Shown: positions 35,120 to 44,230 of the stretch, one piece after another
How positions within the stretch are numbered: the stretch's first letter is position 1
Layout: each line of letters begins with the position of its first letter
Assembly: GCF_018642165.1 (NCBI RefSeq)
Contig: NZ_JAHHZM010000004.1
Location: forward strand, 124,001 to 188,000
Direction of reading: 5' to 3'
Source of the DNA: Echinicola shivajiensis
GTDB taxonomy: Bacteria > Bacteroidota > Bacteroidia > Cytophagales > Cyclobacteriaceae
DNA length: 64,000 bases
Program-made: the position numbers and the translations under genes
The notes under the pieces: generated by a model
What the model was told of the DNA's origin: nothing
What the model saw: only the letters and a program-made list of their open reading frames with translations
Databases searched by the model: none

Positions 35120-35992
35120 ATGGCTAACTTAAAGGAAGTAAAAGAAAGGATCAACTCCGTAGTTTCTACTCAGCAAATCACCAAAGCTATGAAAATGGTG
35201 GCTGCGGCAAAGCTTAGGAGAGCTCAGGATAAAATTACCCAAATGCGTCCTTATTCTCAGAAATTAACTGCCATTCTTAATAATGTTTCTTCTGGAAATG
35301 AGGGTAGCAGCGATTTGGTATATGCTGAAAAGCGCGAGGTAAACAATGTACTTATCGTTCCTGTAACTTCTGACAAAGGCCTTTGTGGTGCTTTTAATAC
35401 TAATATCATCAAAGCCAGTATGGCTGCCATCAATACTGAGTTTGAAGGAAAAAATATCACAGTACTTCCTTTAGGGAAAAAGGCTTTGGATACCTTCAAA
35501 AAGCAGGATTTCAAATTGGTAGATGATTATTCCAATGTGTTTGCTGATGTGTCTTTTGATGCTGTGAGAGAGGCTGCAGAACACGCAATGGAAGGATTTA
35601 CTGCAGGTACTTATGATAAGGTAGTTTTGGTGTACAATGAATTCAAAAACGTAGCTACTCAGATCGTTAGAAACGAGCAATTTCTACCAATGGAACAAGA
35701 AGCTACAGAAGAATCTTCGACTACCAATATTGACTATATCATGGAGCCATCTAGGGAGTATATCATCCAGGATTTGGTGCCAACATCATTGAAAATACAA
35801 TTCTATAAAGCTGTTTTGGAGAGTAATGCTTCTGAACATGGCGCTAGGATGACAGCAATGGATAAGGCAACAGAGAATGCTGGAGAATTGCTTAAAGAGC
35901 TTAAATTGATGTACAATAGAACGCGTCAAGCAGCTATTACAAATGAAATACTTGAGATTGTTGCTGGTGCTGAAGCATTGGGTGGCAACTAA
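35120..35992 (+). CDS. atpG: ATP synthase F1 subunit gamma
   Basis: The central rotor shaft, 290 residues. The N-terminal helix reads EVKERINSVVSTQQITKAMKMVAAAKLRRAQ and the C-terminal helix MTAMDKATENAGELLKELKLMYNRTRQAAITNEILEIVAGAEAL; together they form the coiled-coil turning inside F1. The Rossmann-like middle starts LIVPVTSDKGLCGAFN. It is the last atp gene here: the beta and epsilon genes do not follow, and a terminator closes the operon. Confidence 0.97.
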   Translation: MANLKEVKERINSVVSTQQITKAMKMVAAAKLRRAQDKITQMRPYSQKLTAILNNVSSGNEGSSDLVYAEKREVNNVLIVPVTSDKGLCGAFNTNIIKASMAAINTEFEGKNITVLPLGKKALDTFKKQDFKLVDDYSNVFADVSFDAVREAAEHAMEGFTAGTYDKVVLVYNEFKNVATQIVRNEQFLPMEQEATEESSTTNIDYIMEPSREYIIQDLVPTSLKIQFYKAVLESNASEHGARMTAMDKATENAGELLKELKLMYNRTRQAAITNEILEIVAGAEALGGN

Positions 35993-36014
35993 GAAAATAA
36001 AGAGTAAAGCAAAT

Positions 36015-36048
36015 AAAAAAACTCTCCATGAAAGTGGAGAGTTTTTTT
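36015..36048. terminator. Bidirectional terminator between atpG and lipA
   Basis: A 14-bp stem (AAAAAAACTCTCCA/TGGAGAGTTTTTTT) with a 6-nt loop gives T-tracts on both strands. It ends 3 bp before the lipA stop. Confidence 0.92.
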
Positions 36049-36051
36049 ATT

Positions 36052-36930
36052 TTATACATTGACGTGTCTTTCTGCGTGGTAAGATGATCTTACCAAAGGA
36101 CCAGATTCTACATATTTAATCCCTCTCTTAAGGCCTTCTTCGCGGTAATGATCAAATAAATCAGGGTGAATGAATTCTGCCACTTCTATGTGCATTTTGG
36201 TAGGCTGTAGGTATTGTCCTAAAGTTAGGATGTCACATCCATGTTCAGCTAGGTCATCCATGGCTTTATAAACCTGTTCTTTGGTCTCACCTAATCCCAG
36301 CATGATACCTGTTTTGGTTCTCTTACCATATTCCTTGGTGAGTTTTATTTGCTCTAAGGATCTATAGTATTTTGCTTGGGGGCGAACTCTCCTATAAAGA
36401 CTTTCTACAGTTTCCATATTATGGGAAACTACTTCCTGACCTCCGTCGATCATTCTATATAATGCATCCCAATTTGACTTAACGTCTGGAATCAAAGTCT
36501 CGATGGTTGTCTCCGGGGATAGCTTTTTAGTTTCAATTACTGTTTGATACCAAATTTCAGCTCCTCTATCCTTTAATTCATCACGGTTTACCGAAGTAAT
36601 TACCGCATGTTTTACCTTCATCAAATGAATGGCTTCTGCAACTCTTCTTGGTTCATCCTGATCATATTCAGGTGGACGGCCAGTAGCAACTGCGCAAAAG
36701 GAACATGATCGGGTACATACATTGCCCAAGATCATAAAGGTAGCTGTACCTGCTCCCCAACATTCACCCATATTTGGACAATTGCCACTTTCACAGATGG
36801 TATGTAATTTATGTTCGTCTACAAGTTTTCTTACATTCGCATATTCCTTGCCTACTGGTAGTTTAACTCTTAACCAGTCAGGCTTTTTGCGTTTTTTTGA
36901 CTCTTCTGAAATTACGGGTAGTTCAATCAT
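36052..36930 (-). CDS. lipA: Lipoyl synthase
   Basis: A 292-residue radical SAM enzyme inserting two sulfurs into octanoyl groups on lipoate-dependent enzymes. Both iron-sulfur motifs are present: [13 protein letters not shown] (auxiliary cluster) and [10 protein letters not shown] (SAM cluster), plus the C-terminal RSSYHAE serine ligand. Length is normal for the family. The gene is probably transcribed alone or with the upstream barrel-like gene, whose stop lies 59 bp before its start. Confidence 0.97.
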   Translation of the reverse strand: MIELPVISEESKKRKKPDWLRVKLPVGKEYANVRKLVDEHKLHTICESGNCPNMGECWGAGTATFMILGNVCTRSCSFCAVATGRPPEYDQDEPRRVAEAIHLMKVKHAVITSVNRDELKDRGAEIWYQTVIETKKLSPETTIETLIPDVKSNWDALYRMIDGGQEVVSHNMETVESLYRRVRPQAKYYRSLEQIKLTKEYGKRTKTGIMLGLGETKEQVYKAMDDLAEHGCDILTLGQYLQPTKMHIEVAEFIHPDLFDHYREEGLKRGIKYVESGPLVRSSYHAERHVNV

Positions 36931-36989
36931 CTCTATATCTTAACTTAACGCGAAATTAAGGTTTTACGCATTCAAAACCAATTTGTAAT

Positions 36990-37721
36990 CTATTTCCTGA
37001 AACCATAGAACAAAGTAAAATAGACTGATTGGAAAACCTGGCGGTTCTCGACAGTCGGCATGAGTTCTATTTCCTTTGTAAAACCCTCTAATTGATATCC
37101 TAGTTCCACGCCTGTGACATTTGATTTAAATACACCAAATTCAAAGGATAGAGCGGCTTTTGCATTAGCTCCAATGGCTATTTCGGATTCGCCTATACCC
37201 TCAAACAACCTCCCAGGCCCTAAGAAGTAGGCCAAAGATTGGTGAATTTCAGGGTCGTATTGGGCTCTTGAACTTTCAGATCTACTAGTGGCGTATTCAA
37301 TATAATAGGGCGCAACGATTCCTAAGGTAGGGCCTATAGCGGATAGGACAGATATTTGAACACCTTTTTGGGGGGCTTTTTTAAATAAAATCAACTCCCT
37401 TCCGTATTGAGGCCTGACGCTGTAAAGATAGTTTGATTTGCCATAAATGAAGCTGTTGCCAAGGACTGTGCTATATCTGCTTTCCCTAGGGTTTTTTACA
37501 TTGGCTAATTCTAAAGAGAAAAATTGAAAATTTTCTTCGTTTATTCTAGAGCCAATTTTAAGGTATAAGCCACCTATTAGCCCGCCATTGGTGTTTTTAT
37601 TGACCCCAAATAAAATTTCCTTATCGTAGTCATAATCACCCGCTTCCCGACCTTGGGCCATTAAAAATTGGGGGAATGTCCACAACAGTAAGATTAAAAG
37701 ATATTTTGTTTCTTTTGCCAT
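36990..37721 (-). CDS. Exported protein of unknown function, probably outer-membrane barrel
   Basis: A 243-residue protein with signal peptide (KYLLILLLWTFPQFLMAQG). The mature part alternates polar and hydrophobic residues in short strands separated by G/N/D turns (LIGGLYLKIGSR, YSVRPQYGRELILF, AALSFEFGVF) and ends YFTLFYGFRK, consistent with a small beta-barrel. I do not recognise the family. The ATG at 37721 was chosen so that the signal peptide starts MAKETKYL; an ATG at 37754 would add 11 residues. It is upstream of lipA on the same strand. Confidence 0.6.
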   Translation of the reverse strand: MAKETKYLLILLLWTFPQFLMAQGREAGDYDYDKEILFGVNKNTNGGLIGGLYLKIGSRINEENFQFFSLELANVKNPRESRYSTVLGNSFIYGKSNYLYSVRPQYGRELILFKKAPQKGVQISVLSAIGPTLGIVAPYYIEYATSRSESSRAQYDPEIHQSLAYFLGPGRLFEGIGESEIAIGANAKAALSFEFGVFKSNVTGVELGYQLEGFTKEIELMPTVENRQVFQSVYFTLFYGFRK

Positions 37722-37789
37722 ATTTCCTAAGAAATTTAACGCTAATTTTGCCATTTAAGTTAACAAACTATAAATAAAAATAAAGGTTT

Positions 37790-38194
37790 ATGGCTACTAT
37801 TAAAAGCTCCTACCTCGGAAATCTCAGAACTCAGGCCGAGCATATTCAATCCGGTAATCAAATTATTACCGATGCTCCGGTTGATAATAACGGGAAGGGT
37901 GAATTTTTTTCGCCAACTGATTTAGTTTCTGCTGCATTGGGAAGCTGTATGGTAACTATTATGGGAATTGTAGCAAACAGAGAGAATGTGAGTTTGGAAG
38001 GCTTGAAGTGGGAAGTGACCAAAATAATGAATGATCAGCCTCGAAAGATTAAGGAAATCATTGTTGATTTTAAATGGGAGAACCCATTGGAAGATGAGAA
38101 GATTTTGCTAAAGCTAAAAAATGCTGCGAGGACTTGCCCCGTGGCACTTACATTGTCAGAGGAAGTGAAGCAAACCATCAATTTCAACTTTTAA
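37790..38194 (+). CDS. OsmC/Ohr-family thiol peroxidase
   Basis: A 134-residue cytoplasmic protein with the OsmC fold. The two redox cysteines are visible: SCMVTIMGI on the central helix and RTCPVALTLSEEV near the C-terminus. Such proteins reduce organic hydroperoxides using lipoyl or other thiol donors. The gene lies one gene away from lipA on the opposite strand; lipoylated proteins are the known reductants of Ohr/OsmC, but a link here is only suggestive. Confidence 0.88.
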   Translation: MATIKSSYLGNLRTQAEHIQSGNQIITDAPVDNNGKGEFFSPTDLVSAALGSCMVTIMGIVANRENVSLEGLKWEVTKIMNDQPRKIKEIIVDFKWENPLEDEKILLKLKNAARTCPVALTLSEEVKQTINFNF

Positions 38195-38281
38195 TAAATT
38201 TCGTTTTTTTTTAAATGTGATGTAGCATTTTTTTTTGTCCTTCCGTCTTATTAGTAAGCATAGCATATAAAACCCATTCAT

Positions 38282-38830
38282 TTGGATCAACAATTAATTG
38301 AGGAAGCCAAAAAGGGGAGACCCAAAGCCCTGGAAACGCTCTATAAGCATTTCTATGGATATGCTATGAGTATAGCTCTGCGATATTCCAGTTCAAGGGA
38401 GGAGGCCTGTGAAATTGTCAATGACAGTTTTATGAAAGCTTTTGATCGACTTGACCAATATTCTGATTCAAGCTCTTTCAAAGCGTGGTTTAGGAGAATT
38501 GTGATCAATACCGCTATAGATAGTTATCGGAAAAACCTGAAGCATTATGCCGCTATGGATATTGAAAAAGCAAGTGCGGAAAGTTGTGACCCCAATATAA
38601 TAGATGAGTTATCAAGGGAAGATATTTTATTGGCACTGAGGGAGCTTCCTGAGGTTATGAGGGTTATTTTCAATATGTATGAAATTGAAGGATATTCCCA
38701 TAATGAAATTGGGGAAGAGCTTCAAATACCAGCAAGTACCAGTAGGACATATTTGGCAAGGGCCAAGCAAAGATTAAGAAATAAGATAATTGAGTTAAAT
38801 AAAATAAATGATGAAGGAGCAATTCGATAA
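38282..38830 (+). CDS. ECF-type RNA polymerase sigma factor
   Basis: A 182-residue sigma-70 family protein with only regions 2 and 4. Region 2 runs from LYKHFYGYAMSIALRYSSS through DSFMKAFDRLDQY to FKAWFRRIVINTAIDSYRK. Region 4 is LRELPEVMRVIFNMYEIEGYSHNEIGEEL and STSRTYLARAKQRLRNKI. The start is a TTG; no ATG or GTG is in frame nearby. It overlaps the next gene by 23 bp, and that gene encodes a protein with an anti-sigma-like N-terminus, so the two probably act as a pair. Its target promoters are unknown. Confidence 0.92.
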   Translation: MDQQLIEEAKKGRPKALETLYKHFYGYAMSIALRYSSSREEACEIVNDSFMKAFDRLDQYSDSSSFKAWFRRIVINTAIDSYRKNLKHYAAMDIEKASAESCDPNIIDELSREDILLALRELPEVMRVIFNMYEIEGYSHNEIGEELQIPASTSRTYLARAKQRLRNKIIELNKINDEGAIR

Positions 38831-40169
38831 GCGACTTGTGGAGAAGATCAGGGACTCCTTCCAAGATCATGAGGAGGCCTTTGACCCAAGAGAGTGGGAA
38901 AAGTTTTCACATGCTTATTTTAACAAACCAAACAAGAGAAAGAGAATAGCTTATTGGCCATTTTGGTTCTCTGGAATTGCAGCATCTTTATTGTTGCTGT
39001 TTTTCTTCCTGCCCTTTGAGAAGCAAATAGACGAAGGATTGACAGCACTTAAAAATGAGCCTACTGTAATTAGAGGTTTGGCCCCCCAAAAAGTGGATAA
39101 AGTTCCTTCAGTAATTGATGAAAATGAATCTTCTTTAGAGGAAATTGAGCCTAATGTGTCTGAATCATCTGTTGCAAGGCTATCACATCAAAAAGTTGAG
39201 GGTTTTTCATCTAGTAGTTCAAAAAGAGTTGCTTACGAAGGTGTCGAAAAAATAGGTGCTACCAGCAAAGAAAGCTTTTTTGCTGATGATTCGCCTTCTA
39301 TTGAATTTGTTCTTCCAGAAATTAACCTGATCACTGAATCTTCAGTGACGAATCTAGATGCTATGGTTGCTATTTCTAATCCTAATAAGGAAGAAGAGAT
39401 TGATGAAGAAAAGGCCAAGGCTTGGGTAGAGAAATGGAAGAATGGGGAGCAGGAGGCAAAAACAAATTCTGAGACAATAGTCAAAAGAACTAAGGATCAA
39501 AACCCTTTCAGGTTAGGTGTCATAGGTGGACCTCAGTCTGCTTCTAATCAGGTTTCAGGCATGCAATTTGGTGGCGGAGTAATTTCTGAATTTTCCTTAA
39601 GTGATAAACTCAAAATTGATGTCGGAGTGACATATGCGCACCAAAGTGTTGAAGCAAACAGCAGTTCAAATCTTCCTGAATCAATGACTGCAAGGGCGAG
39701 TACGGCTACAGAAGCCAATTCTTTTACCAATAACTATATTGGGTCGGAATATACCTTGAGCTATTCTGGTTTGGATATTCCCATCAATTTGAAGTATAAG
39801 GTATTTGACAAAAAGAATACTAATATGTATCTCATCACCGGACTTTCCAGTATGGTATATCTGGATCAGAGAGGCAGTGAGACATTTTCAGTTGACTCCA
39901 AATTCACCAGTAATGCTGTTGGCGATCTTCAGTTTGCCAGTACGGTGCAGGAGTATACGGAAAGTTACAGTCCAGTCTCTGGCGATTCAAATGTGGATTT
40001 GGGCAAAATGCTTAATCTGTCCTTTGGATATGAATATAACCTGATGAATGGTACATATCTTTCTATTGAGCCCTTTTATAAACTTCCTTTGGGAAGCTTG
40101 ACTTTCACCAACCAGCAGTTTTACATAGGTGGAGTTAACTTGAGAATGAATTTTCAATTCAAAAAATAA
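38808..40169 (+). CDS. Predicted sigma-factor partner: anti-sigma-like N-terminus, one helix, C-terminal beta-barrel
   Basis: A 453-residue protein with unusual layout. Residues 1-45 are charged and cytoplasm-like (EKIRDSFQDHEEAFDPREWEKF). One hydrophobic helix follows a basic stretch (FWFSGIAASLLLLFFFLPF, about 50-68). Residues ~70-230 are Ser/Glu/Val-rich and probably disordered. From about 235 the sequence becomes strand-rich like PorT-family barrels (RLGVIGGP, DKLKIDVGVTYAHQS, YNLMNGTYLSIEPFYKLPLG) and ends NLRMNFQFKK. It overlaps the sigma gene by 23 bp. The anti-sigma role is inferred from gene pairing and topology. ATGs at 38808 and 38811 both fit. Confidence 0.7.
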   Translation: MMKEQFDKRLVEKIRDSFQDHEEAFDPREWEKFSHAYFNKPNKRKRIAYWPFWFSGIAASLLLLFFFLPFEKQIDEGLTALKNEPTVIRGLAPQKVDKVPSVIDENESSLEEIEPNVSESSVARLSHQKVEGFSSSSSKRVAYEGVEKIGATSKESFFADDSPSIEFVLPEINLITESSVTNLDAMVAISNPNKEEEIDEEKAKAWVEKWKNGEQEAKTNSETIVKRTKDQNPFRLGVIGGPQSASNQVSGMQFGGGVISEFSLSDKLKIDVGVTYAHQSVEANSSSNLPESMTARASTATEANSFTNNYIGSEYTLSYSGLDIPINLKYKVFDKKNTNMYLITGLSSMVYLDQRGSETFSVDSKFTSNAVGDLQFASTVQEYTESYSPVSGDSNVDLGKMLNLSFGYEYNLMNGTYLSIEPFYKLPLGSLTFTNQQFYIGGVNLRMNFQFKK

Positions 40170-40185
40170 ATTAAACTTACCAACA

Positions 40186-41145
40186 ATGAAAAGATTTTTA
40201 ACTACAGCTTTCGCTCTAGCAATGAGTGCAATGATGTTTTCTTGTCTTCAAGAGAAGGAATCGGAATTTGATAAAATTGTAAAAAGAGATGATCAAATTC
40301 TCTCCGAATACATTAGTGCTCATAGTATAGATGCTACCCAAACCGCCTCCGGATATTATTATAAAAAGGATGTGGAGAATGAAGAGGGTGCTAAGCTCAA
40401 TGATGGGGATATTATAGGCATCTACTATGAGATGGAAAGTTTAGATGGTTCTTTTATCGGCTCACACACAGAAGCAGATGGTGACCCTGTCCTTTTTCAA
40501 TATGATATCAGTAGACAAACTTTAGCCCCTATAGCTATCAACTTAGCGGTAGGTTTGTCAAATGTAGGTGAAACCTTGACACTTTATGTGCCTTCCTATA
40601 GAGCTTTTGGAGATTTTAGCTATGGTCAATTATTCCCCGCAAATACCAATATGATCATCAAGGTGACTTTTGCTAAAATTTATCCAACTCAAGAAGTAAG
40701 TGCGATCGAAGATGACTTGATTACAGCTTATATTGAGGAAAATGAATTGGAAGGCTTTGCGATTAAGGAGAGTGGAGTCTATGTAAAAGTCGTAGAAGAA
40801 GGTGATACCTCTTCTGATAAAAGCAAGAACGGAAATGATGTTTCATTTACCTATGAACTATTTCAGTTAGGTAATGATGAGCCGTTCTCAAAAGTAGAAA
40901 GCACCCCGATTACCACTACATTGGGTGACACAGAGAATTTTGGTTTCCTGAATATAGGACTTAATGATTTGCATGAAGATGCAGTGGTTGAGGTGATTTC
41001 TCCATCTAGTCAAGCATATGATGCAACGGCCCAAGTTGTTCCTATGGAAATTAGGGACGAATATTTTGAAATGGGATATTTGACCAGTGTGGTTAAACCA
41101 TTCAAGCCTATCCTTTTTAAAGCCAAGGTTACTGGAATTAAATAA
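40186..41145 (+). CDS. FKBP-like peptidyl-prolyl isomerase lipoprotein
   Basis: A 319-residue lipoprotein (signal peptide with MMFSC lipobox). Two FKBP-like halves are visible. The first has GYYYKKDVENEEGAKLNDGDIIGIYYEMESLDGSF and VGETLTLYVPSYRAFGDFSYG. The second starts at GVYVKVVEEGDTS and has VSFTYELFQLGNDEPF. Several active-site aromatics of classic FKBPs are not obvious, so it may be a folding helper with weak or no isomerase activity. It starts 16 bp after the sigma partner gene and probably shares its transcript; a terminator follows. Confidence 0.8.
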   Translation: MKRFLTTAFALAMSAMMFSCLQEKESEFDKIVKRDDQILSEYISAHSIDATQTASGYYYKKDVENEEGAKLNDGDIIGIYYEMESLDGSFIGSHTEADGDPVLFQYDISRQTLAPIAINLAVGLSNVGETLTLYVPSYRAFGDFSYGQLFPANTNMIIKVTFAKIYPTQEVSAIEDDLITAYIEENELEGFAIKESGVYVKVVEEGDTSSDKSKNGNDVSFTYELFQLGNDEPFSKVESTPITTTLGDTENFGFLNIGLNDLHEDAVVEVISPSSQAYDATAQVVPMEIRDEYFEMGYLTSVVKPFKPILFKAKVTGIK

Positions 41146-41173
41146 AAAATAATTTCACCAAATCGAATTGTAG

Positions 41174-41210
41174 AGGCCATTTGGAAAATTTTCTAAATGG
41201 CCTTTTTTTA
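41174..41210 (+). terminator. Terminator of the sigma/FKBP operon
   Basis: A 15-bp stem AGGCCATTTGGAAAA/TTTTCTAAATGGCCT with one wobble pair is followed by a run of T. Confidence 0.88.
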
Positions 41211-41286
41211 TCACTTTAATAAGGTGATATCATTTGTTTTGTAATGTTCAATTCCCAAATTTGCCTTAAATATAAACCCAATTAGA

Positions 41287-42195
41287 ATGAGCTATTTATT
41301 TGAGAATTTTAAAGGTTGGAAGTCCTATTGTGAGGAAAGAGAACTGGATTTGTTTGAGCCTGTCCTAGAGTATGAAATGGACCAAGGTGATAAGAAGGAA
41401 GAAGAAGTTTGGTCAGGGCTTCAAAATGCTTTTTCAGTTATGAAGGAAGCTGTCCATACTGGTCTGACAGAAGAGATGAAATCAAGGTCAGGAATGATCA
41501 ATGATGGAGCAAAAAAAGTATATAACCACCCTCTAGCAGTATTGTCTCCTGAATTTCAAAAACTGATATCAAGAGCGCTAGCTGCCAAAGAGGTAAATAG
41601 TTGTATGGGCAGGGTAGTGGCAGCGCCTACTGCCGGGGCTTCAGGTATATTGCCAGGAACCTTATACACCCTCCAGGAAATCCATCAATTAGAAGATAAG
41701 AAAATATTAGAAGGGTTGTTGGTTGGGGCAGGGATAGCTTTGATCATAGAACAAAATGCTAGTTTGGCCGGGGCCGTTGGAGGTTGTCAAGCTGAGACCG
41801 GTTCTGCTGCAGCAATGGCTTCTGGAGCCATGGTTTACTGTTTGGGAGGTAATATCGACCAGGTATTCAATGCCGTTGCGATCACTATCCAATGTATGTT
41901 AGGTTTGGTTTGTGATCCTGTAGCAGGCTTGGTGGAAGTACCTTGTGTGGTAAGAAATGCAAGCGCTGCAGCAATTGCTAATAGTTCAGCTCAAATCGCT
42001 CTGGCAAACGTGAGTGGAGTGATTCCAGTTGATGAATGCATCGAAGCTATGGGTGAGATAGGAGCTAGTATGGAAAATAAATACAAAGAGACTGCATTAG
42101 GTGGTTTGGCTGCAACTTTGACAGGGAAAAGTGTAGCTCAAAAAGTGTTGATTAATGATATAGAGATCTTACCGGATGAAGAATCAGCCGATTAA
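41287..42195 (+). CDS. sdaAA: L-serine ammonia-lyase, iron-sulfur dependent, alpha subunit
   Basis: A 302-residue protein matching the alpha subunit of two-chain L-serine dehydratases, which deaminate serine to pyruvate. Conserved stretches include CMGRVVAAPTAGASGILPG, AVGGCQAETGSAAAMASGA and CDPVAGLVEVPCVVRNA, with cysteines expected to bind the 4Fe-4S cluster, and GLAATLTG near the end. The beta subunit that normally completes the enzyme is neither fused nor adjacent. The 3' end overlaps the converging membrane-protein gene by 12 bp. Confidence 0.93.
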   Translation: MSYLFENFKGWKSYCEERELDLFEPVLEYEMDQGDKKEEEVWSGLQNAFSVMKEAVHTGLTEEMKSRSGMINDGAKKVYNHPLAVLSPEFQKLISRALAAKEVNSCMGRVVAAPTAGASGILPGTLYTLQEIHQLEDKKILEGLLVGAGIALIIEQNASLAGAVGGCQAETGSAAAMASGAMVYCLGGNIDQVFNAVAITIQCMLGLVCDPVAGLVEVPCVVRNASAAAIANSSAQIALANVSGVIPVDECIEAMGEIGASMENKYKETALGGLAATLTGKSVAQKVLINDIEILPDEESAD

Positions 42196-42642
42196 ATTAT
42201 TTAGAAACGGAATAGTCATAAGCCGATTGATGGTGAGGCCAAAGAATAGTGACCAACAAATAGAACTTACGAGCATATAGGAAAAAATCCTTCTTCTTTT
42301 TACACCAAAAGAAGTCATCACAATGGTGCCTCCTATTGGAGTTAGAATCAATGGGGTGATAGCAGCGACACCCCATGCTCCAAATTTTTGCCAAATTTGA
42401 ATAATCTTTCGGTTTTTAGAGGAGAACTTTTTGGATTTCTTTTTTGAATTTGTTGCCCATTTGTCTTTGATCCATTCTCCTAAAAATGTAAATACCAATA
42501 CACTGGTCATCATCCCAGAAACAGTCACAAGCACAATTTCCAGTACAGAATAATCAGCAGCCGTACCTAAAACAGGCCCTCCTATAAATTTGAACAGGCA
42601 GACAATATAAATTGCCAAGAACTGTAAAATGTACTCAATCAT
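42184..42642 (-). CDS. Small multidrug-export/VTT-like membrane protein
   Basis: A 152-residue integral membrane protein with about four helices, e.g. VLVTVSGMMTSVLVFTFLGEW and VSSICWSLFFGLTINRLM. The middle resembles the small multi-drug export / DedA-like families (KFGAWGVAAITPLILTPIGGTIVMTSFGV), with a lysine-rich cytoplasmic loop before it. Transported substrate is unknown. It starts within the TAATG that ends the exchanger gene (1 bp overlap), so the two are coupled. Family placement is tentative. Confidence 0.65.
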   Translation of the reverse strand: MIEYILQFLAIYIVCLFKFIGGPVLGTAADYSVLEIVLVTVSGMMTSVLVFTFLGEWIKDKWATNSKKKSKKFSSKNRKIIQIWQKFGAWGVAAITPLILTPIGGTIVMTSFGVKRRRIFSYMLVSSICWSLFFGLTINRLMTIPFLNNLIG

Positions 42643-43595
42643 TATAATAGAAATATTAAATAAGCAGCGTAAGCTCCAATCAGTAGTGCACCTTCTCCTC
42701 GGCTTATCTTATATCCTGATCTCATCAAAGGAAAAAGCAGAAGGGTGAAACCTATCATCCAAAGGAAATCACTGTTTAGAAAAAGCTCACTTACTTCAAT
42801 GGGCTTTATAATAGATGTAACACCGATAATGGATAGAATGTTCTGCAAATTACTACCTAAAATATTGCCAAGTGCAATATCTGTTTCTTTTTTTATGGCA
42901 GCTAAAACAGAGGTAGCTAATTCTGGTAAACTTGTCCCAATGGCAATAATGGTTACGCCAATTATTCGTTCACTAATGCCGTATTCTTTTGCCAAAGTTA
43001 TTGAATTGTTGACCAGTAATTCAGAGCCATAATATAGACCTATAATGCCCCCCAAGACCAAAGTGACAGCTTTTAGCATAGGCTCTTTCTTGATTTGTTC
43101 CGCATTCTCTTCTGTGAACTCCTCTAAATTATGGTCCATTTTTTTGAAGAGAAACCAATTGACAAGGATTAGAAGAATAAAAAGTATAATGCCTTCTATT
43201 GTACTGATGATATTGTTAAGTGAAAGCAAGTAGAAAAGAACAGTGGCAAGTAAAGTAAAGCTAAAGTCCCACTTTAGTGTTGTCGATTTTAACAAAATGG
43301 GATAAATAATAGCAGTGATCCCTAATACCAGTGTGATATTTGAAATGTTGGAGCCAACAACATTCCCAATAGCAATGTCGTTGGTACCTTTGAGGGCAGC
43401 TGTGACACTTACTAGAAGTTCCGGGGCGGAGGTGCCGAATGCAACGATAGTCATTCCTATAAGGCTAGGACTAAGTCCCAATTTTGCAGCAATGGCAGAC
43501 GCTCCGTCTACTAATACTTTTCCCCCTGTCAATAATATGACAAAGCCGATAATCAATAAAAAGTAAATCACTATTGTACTATAATTTAGGTCCAA
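42642..43595 (-). CDS. Calcium/sodium antiporter (CaCA family, YrbG-like)
   Basis: A 317-residue membrane antiporter with two homologous halves of about five helices. Both alpha-repeat motifs are visible: FGTSAPELLVS with GNVVGSNISNI in the first half and IGTSLPELATS with GNILGSNLQNI in the second. The acidic residues that bind Ca2+ are conserved. It exports calcium using the ion gradient. The start is a TTG at 43595, overlapping the end of upp by 17 bp; no ATG or GTG is nearby. Confidence 0.94.
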   Translation of the reverse strand: MDLNYSTIVIYFLLIIGFVILLTGGKVLVDGASAIAAKLGLSPSLIGMTIVAFGTSAPELLVSVTAALKGTNDIAIGNVVGSNISNITLVLGITAIIYPILLKSTTLKWDFSFTLLATVLFYLLSLNNIISTIEGIILFILLILVNWFLFKKMDHNLEEFTEENAEQIKKEPMLKAVTLVLGGIIGLYYGSELLVNNSITLAKEYGISERIIGVTIIAIGTSLPELATSVLAAIKKETDIALGNILGSNLQNILSIIGVTSIIKPIEVSELFLNSDFLWMIGFTLLLFPLMRSGYKISRGEGALLIGAYAAYLIFLL

Positions 43596-44223
43596 AACTT
43601 AAATCTCCTGCGTCTCCAAGTCCAGGGACTATATAAGCCTTGTCATTTAACTTTTCGTCTAATGCACCGATCCAAAGTTGATAGGGAGTTTTGAGGTTTT
43701 CCTTTATATAGTCTATGCCCTCTGGAGCTGCAATAGCTGCTGCAATGTGGATTTTTTTAGGGTTGCCATGTTGAAGCAAATGATCGATAGTGGTAATTAA
43801 GGACTTGCCTGTTGCTAGCATAGGGTCAATGATGATGACTTCTTTGCCTGCTAAAAGTGGAGCTGCAAGATAGTTGAATTCAATACTTAATTCTTCACCC
43901 TCATTTTCTTTTCTATAGGCTCCGATAAAACCACTGTCGGCTTCATCAAAATAGTTAAGAAAGCCATTATAAAATGGCATAGCTGCTCTTAAAATAGAAA
44001 TTAGAACAGGTTGTGATTTTAGTTTTTTGGAATTGGTCTTGGCTAAAGGAGTAGCAATTGTGTGTTCTTCATAGCTTAAGGCCTTTGATATCTCATAGGC
44101 TAAAATTTGGCCTAATCTTTCAAGATTGGTTCGAAATCTTAATCTGTCCTTTTGGATATTAATATCTCTCAAGCCTTCTAAAAATTGATGCGCTATGGAA
44201 TCGTGATGGTTCAGTATAAACAT
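43579..44223 (-). CDS. upp: Uracil phosphoribosyltransferase
   Basis: A 214-residue pyrimidine salvage enzyme making UMP from uracil and PRPP. The PRPP loop is IIIDPMLATGKSL, the uracil-binding end YIVPGLGDAGDLSFG, and a LISILRAAMPF stretch lies mid-protein. It is the first gene of a three-gene minus-strand unit with the exchanger and the small membrane protein. The ATG at 44223 lies 8 bp after a TAACTTTG box. Confidence 0.95.
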   Translation of the reverse strand: MFILNHHDSIAHQFLEGLRDINIQKDRLRFRTNLERLGQILAYEISKALSYEEHTIATPLAKTNSKKLKSQPVLISILRAAMPFYNGFLNYFDEADSGFIGAYRKENEGEELSIEFNYLAAPLLAGKEVIIIDPMLATGKSLITTIDHLLQHGNPKKIHIAAAIAAPEGIDYIKENLKTPYQLWIGALDEKLNDKAYIVPGLGDAGDLSFGPKL

Positions 44224-44230
44224 AGTAGGC

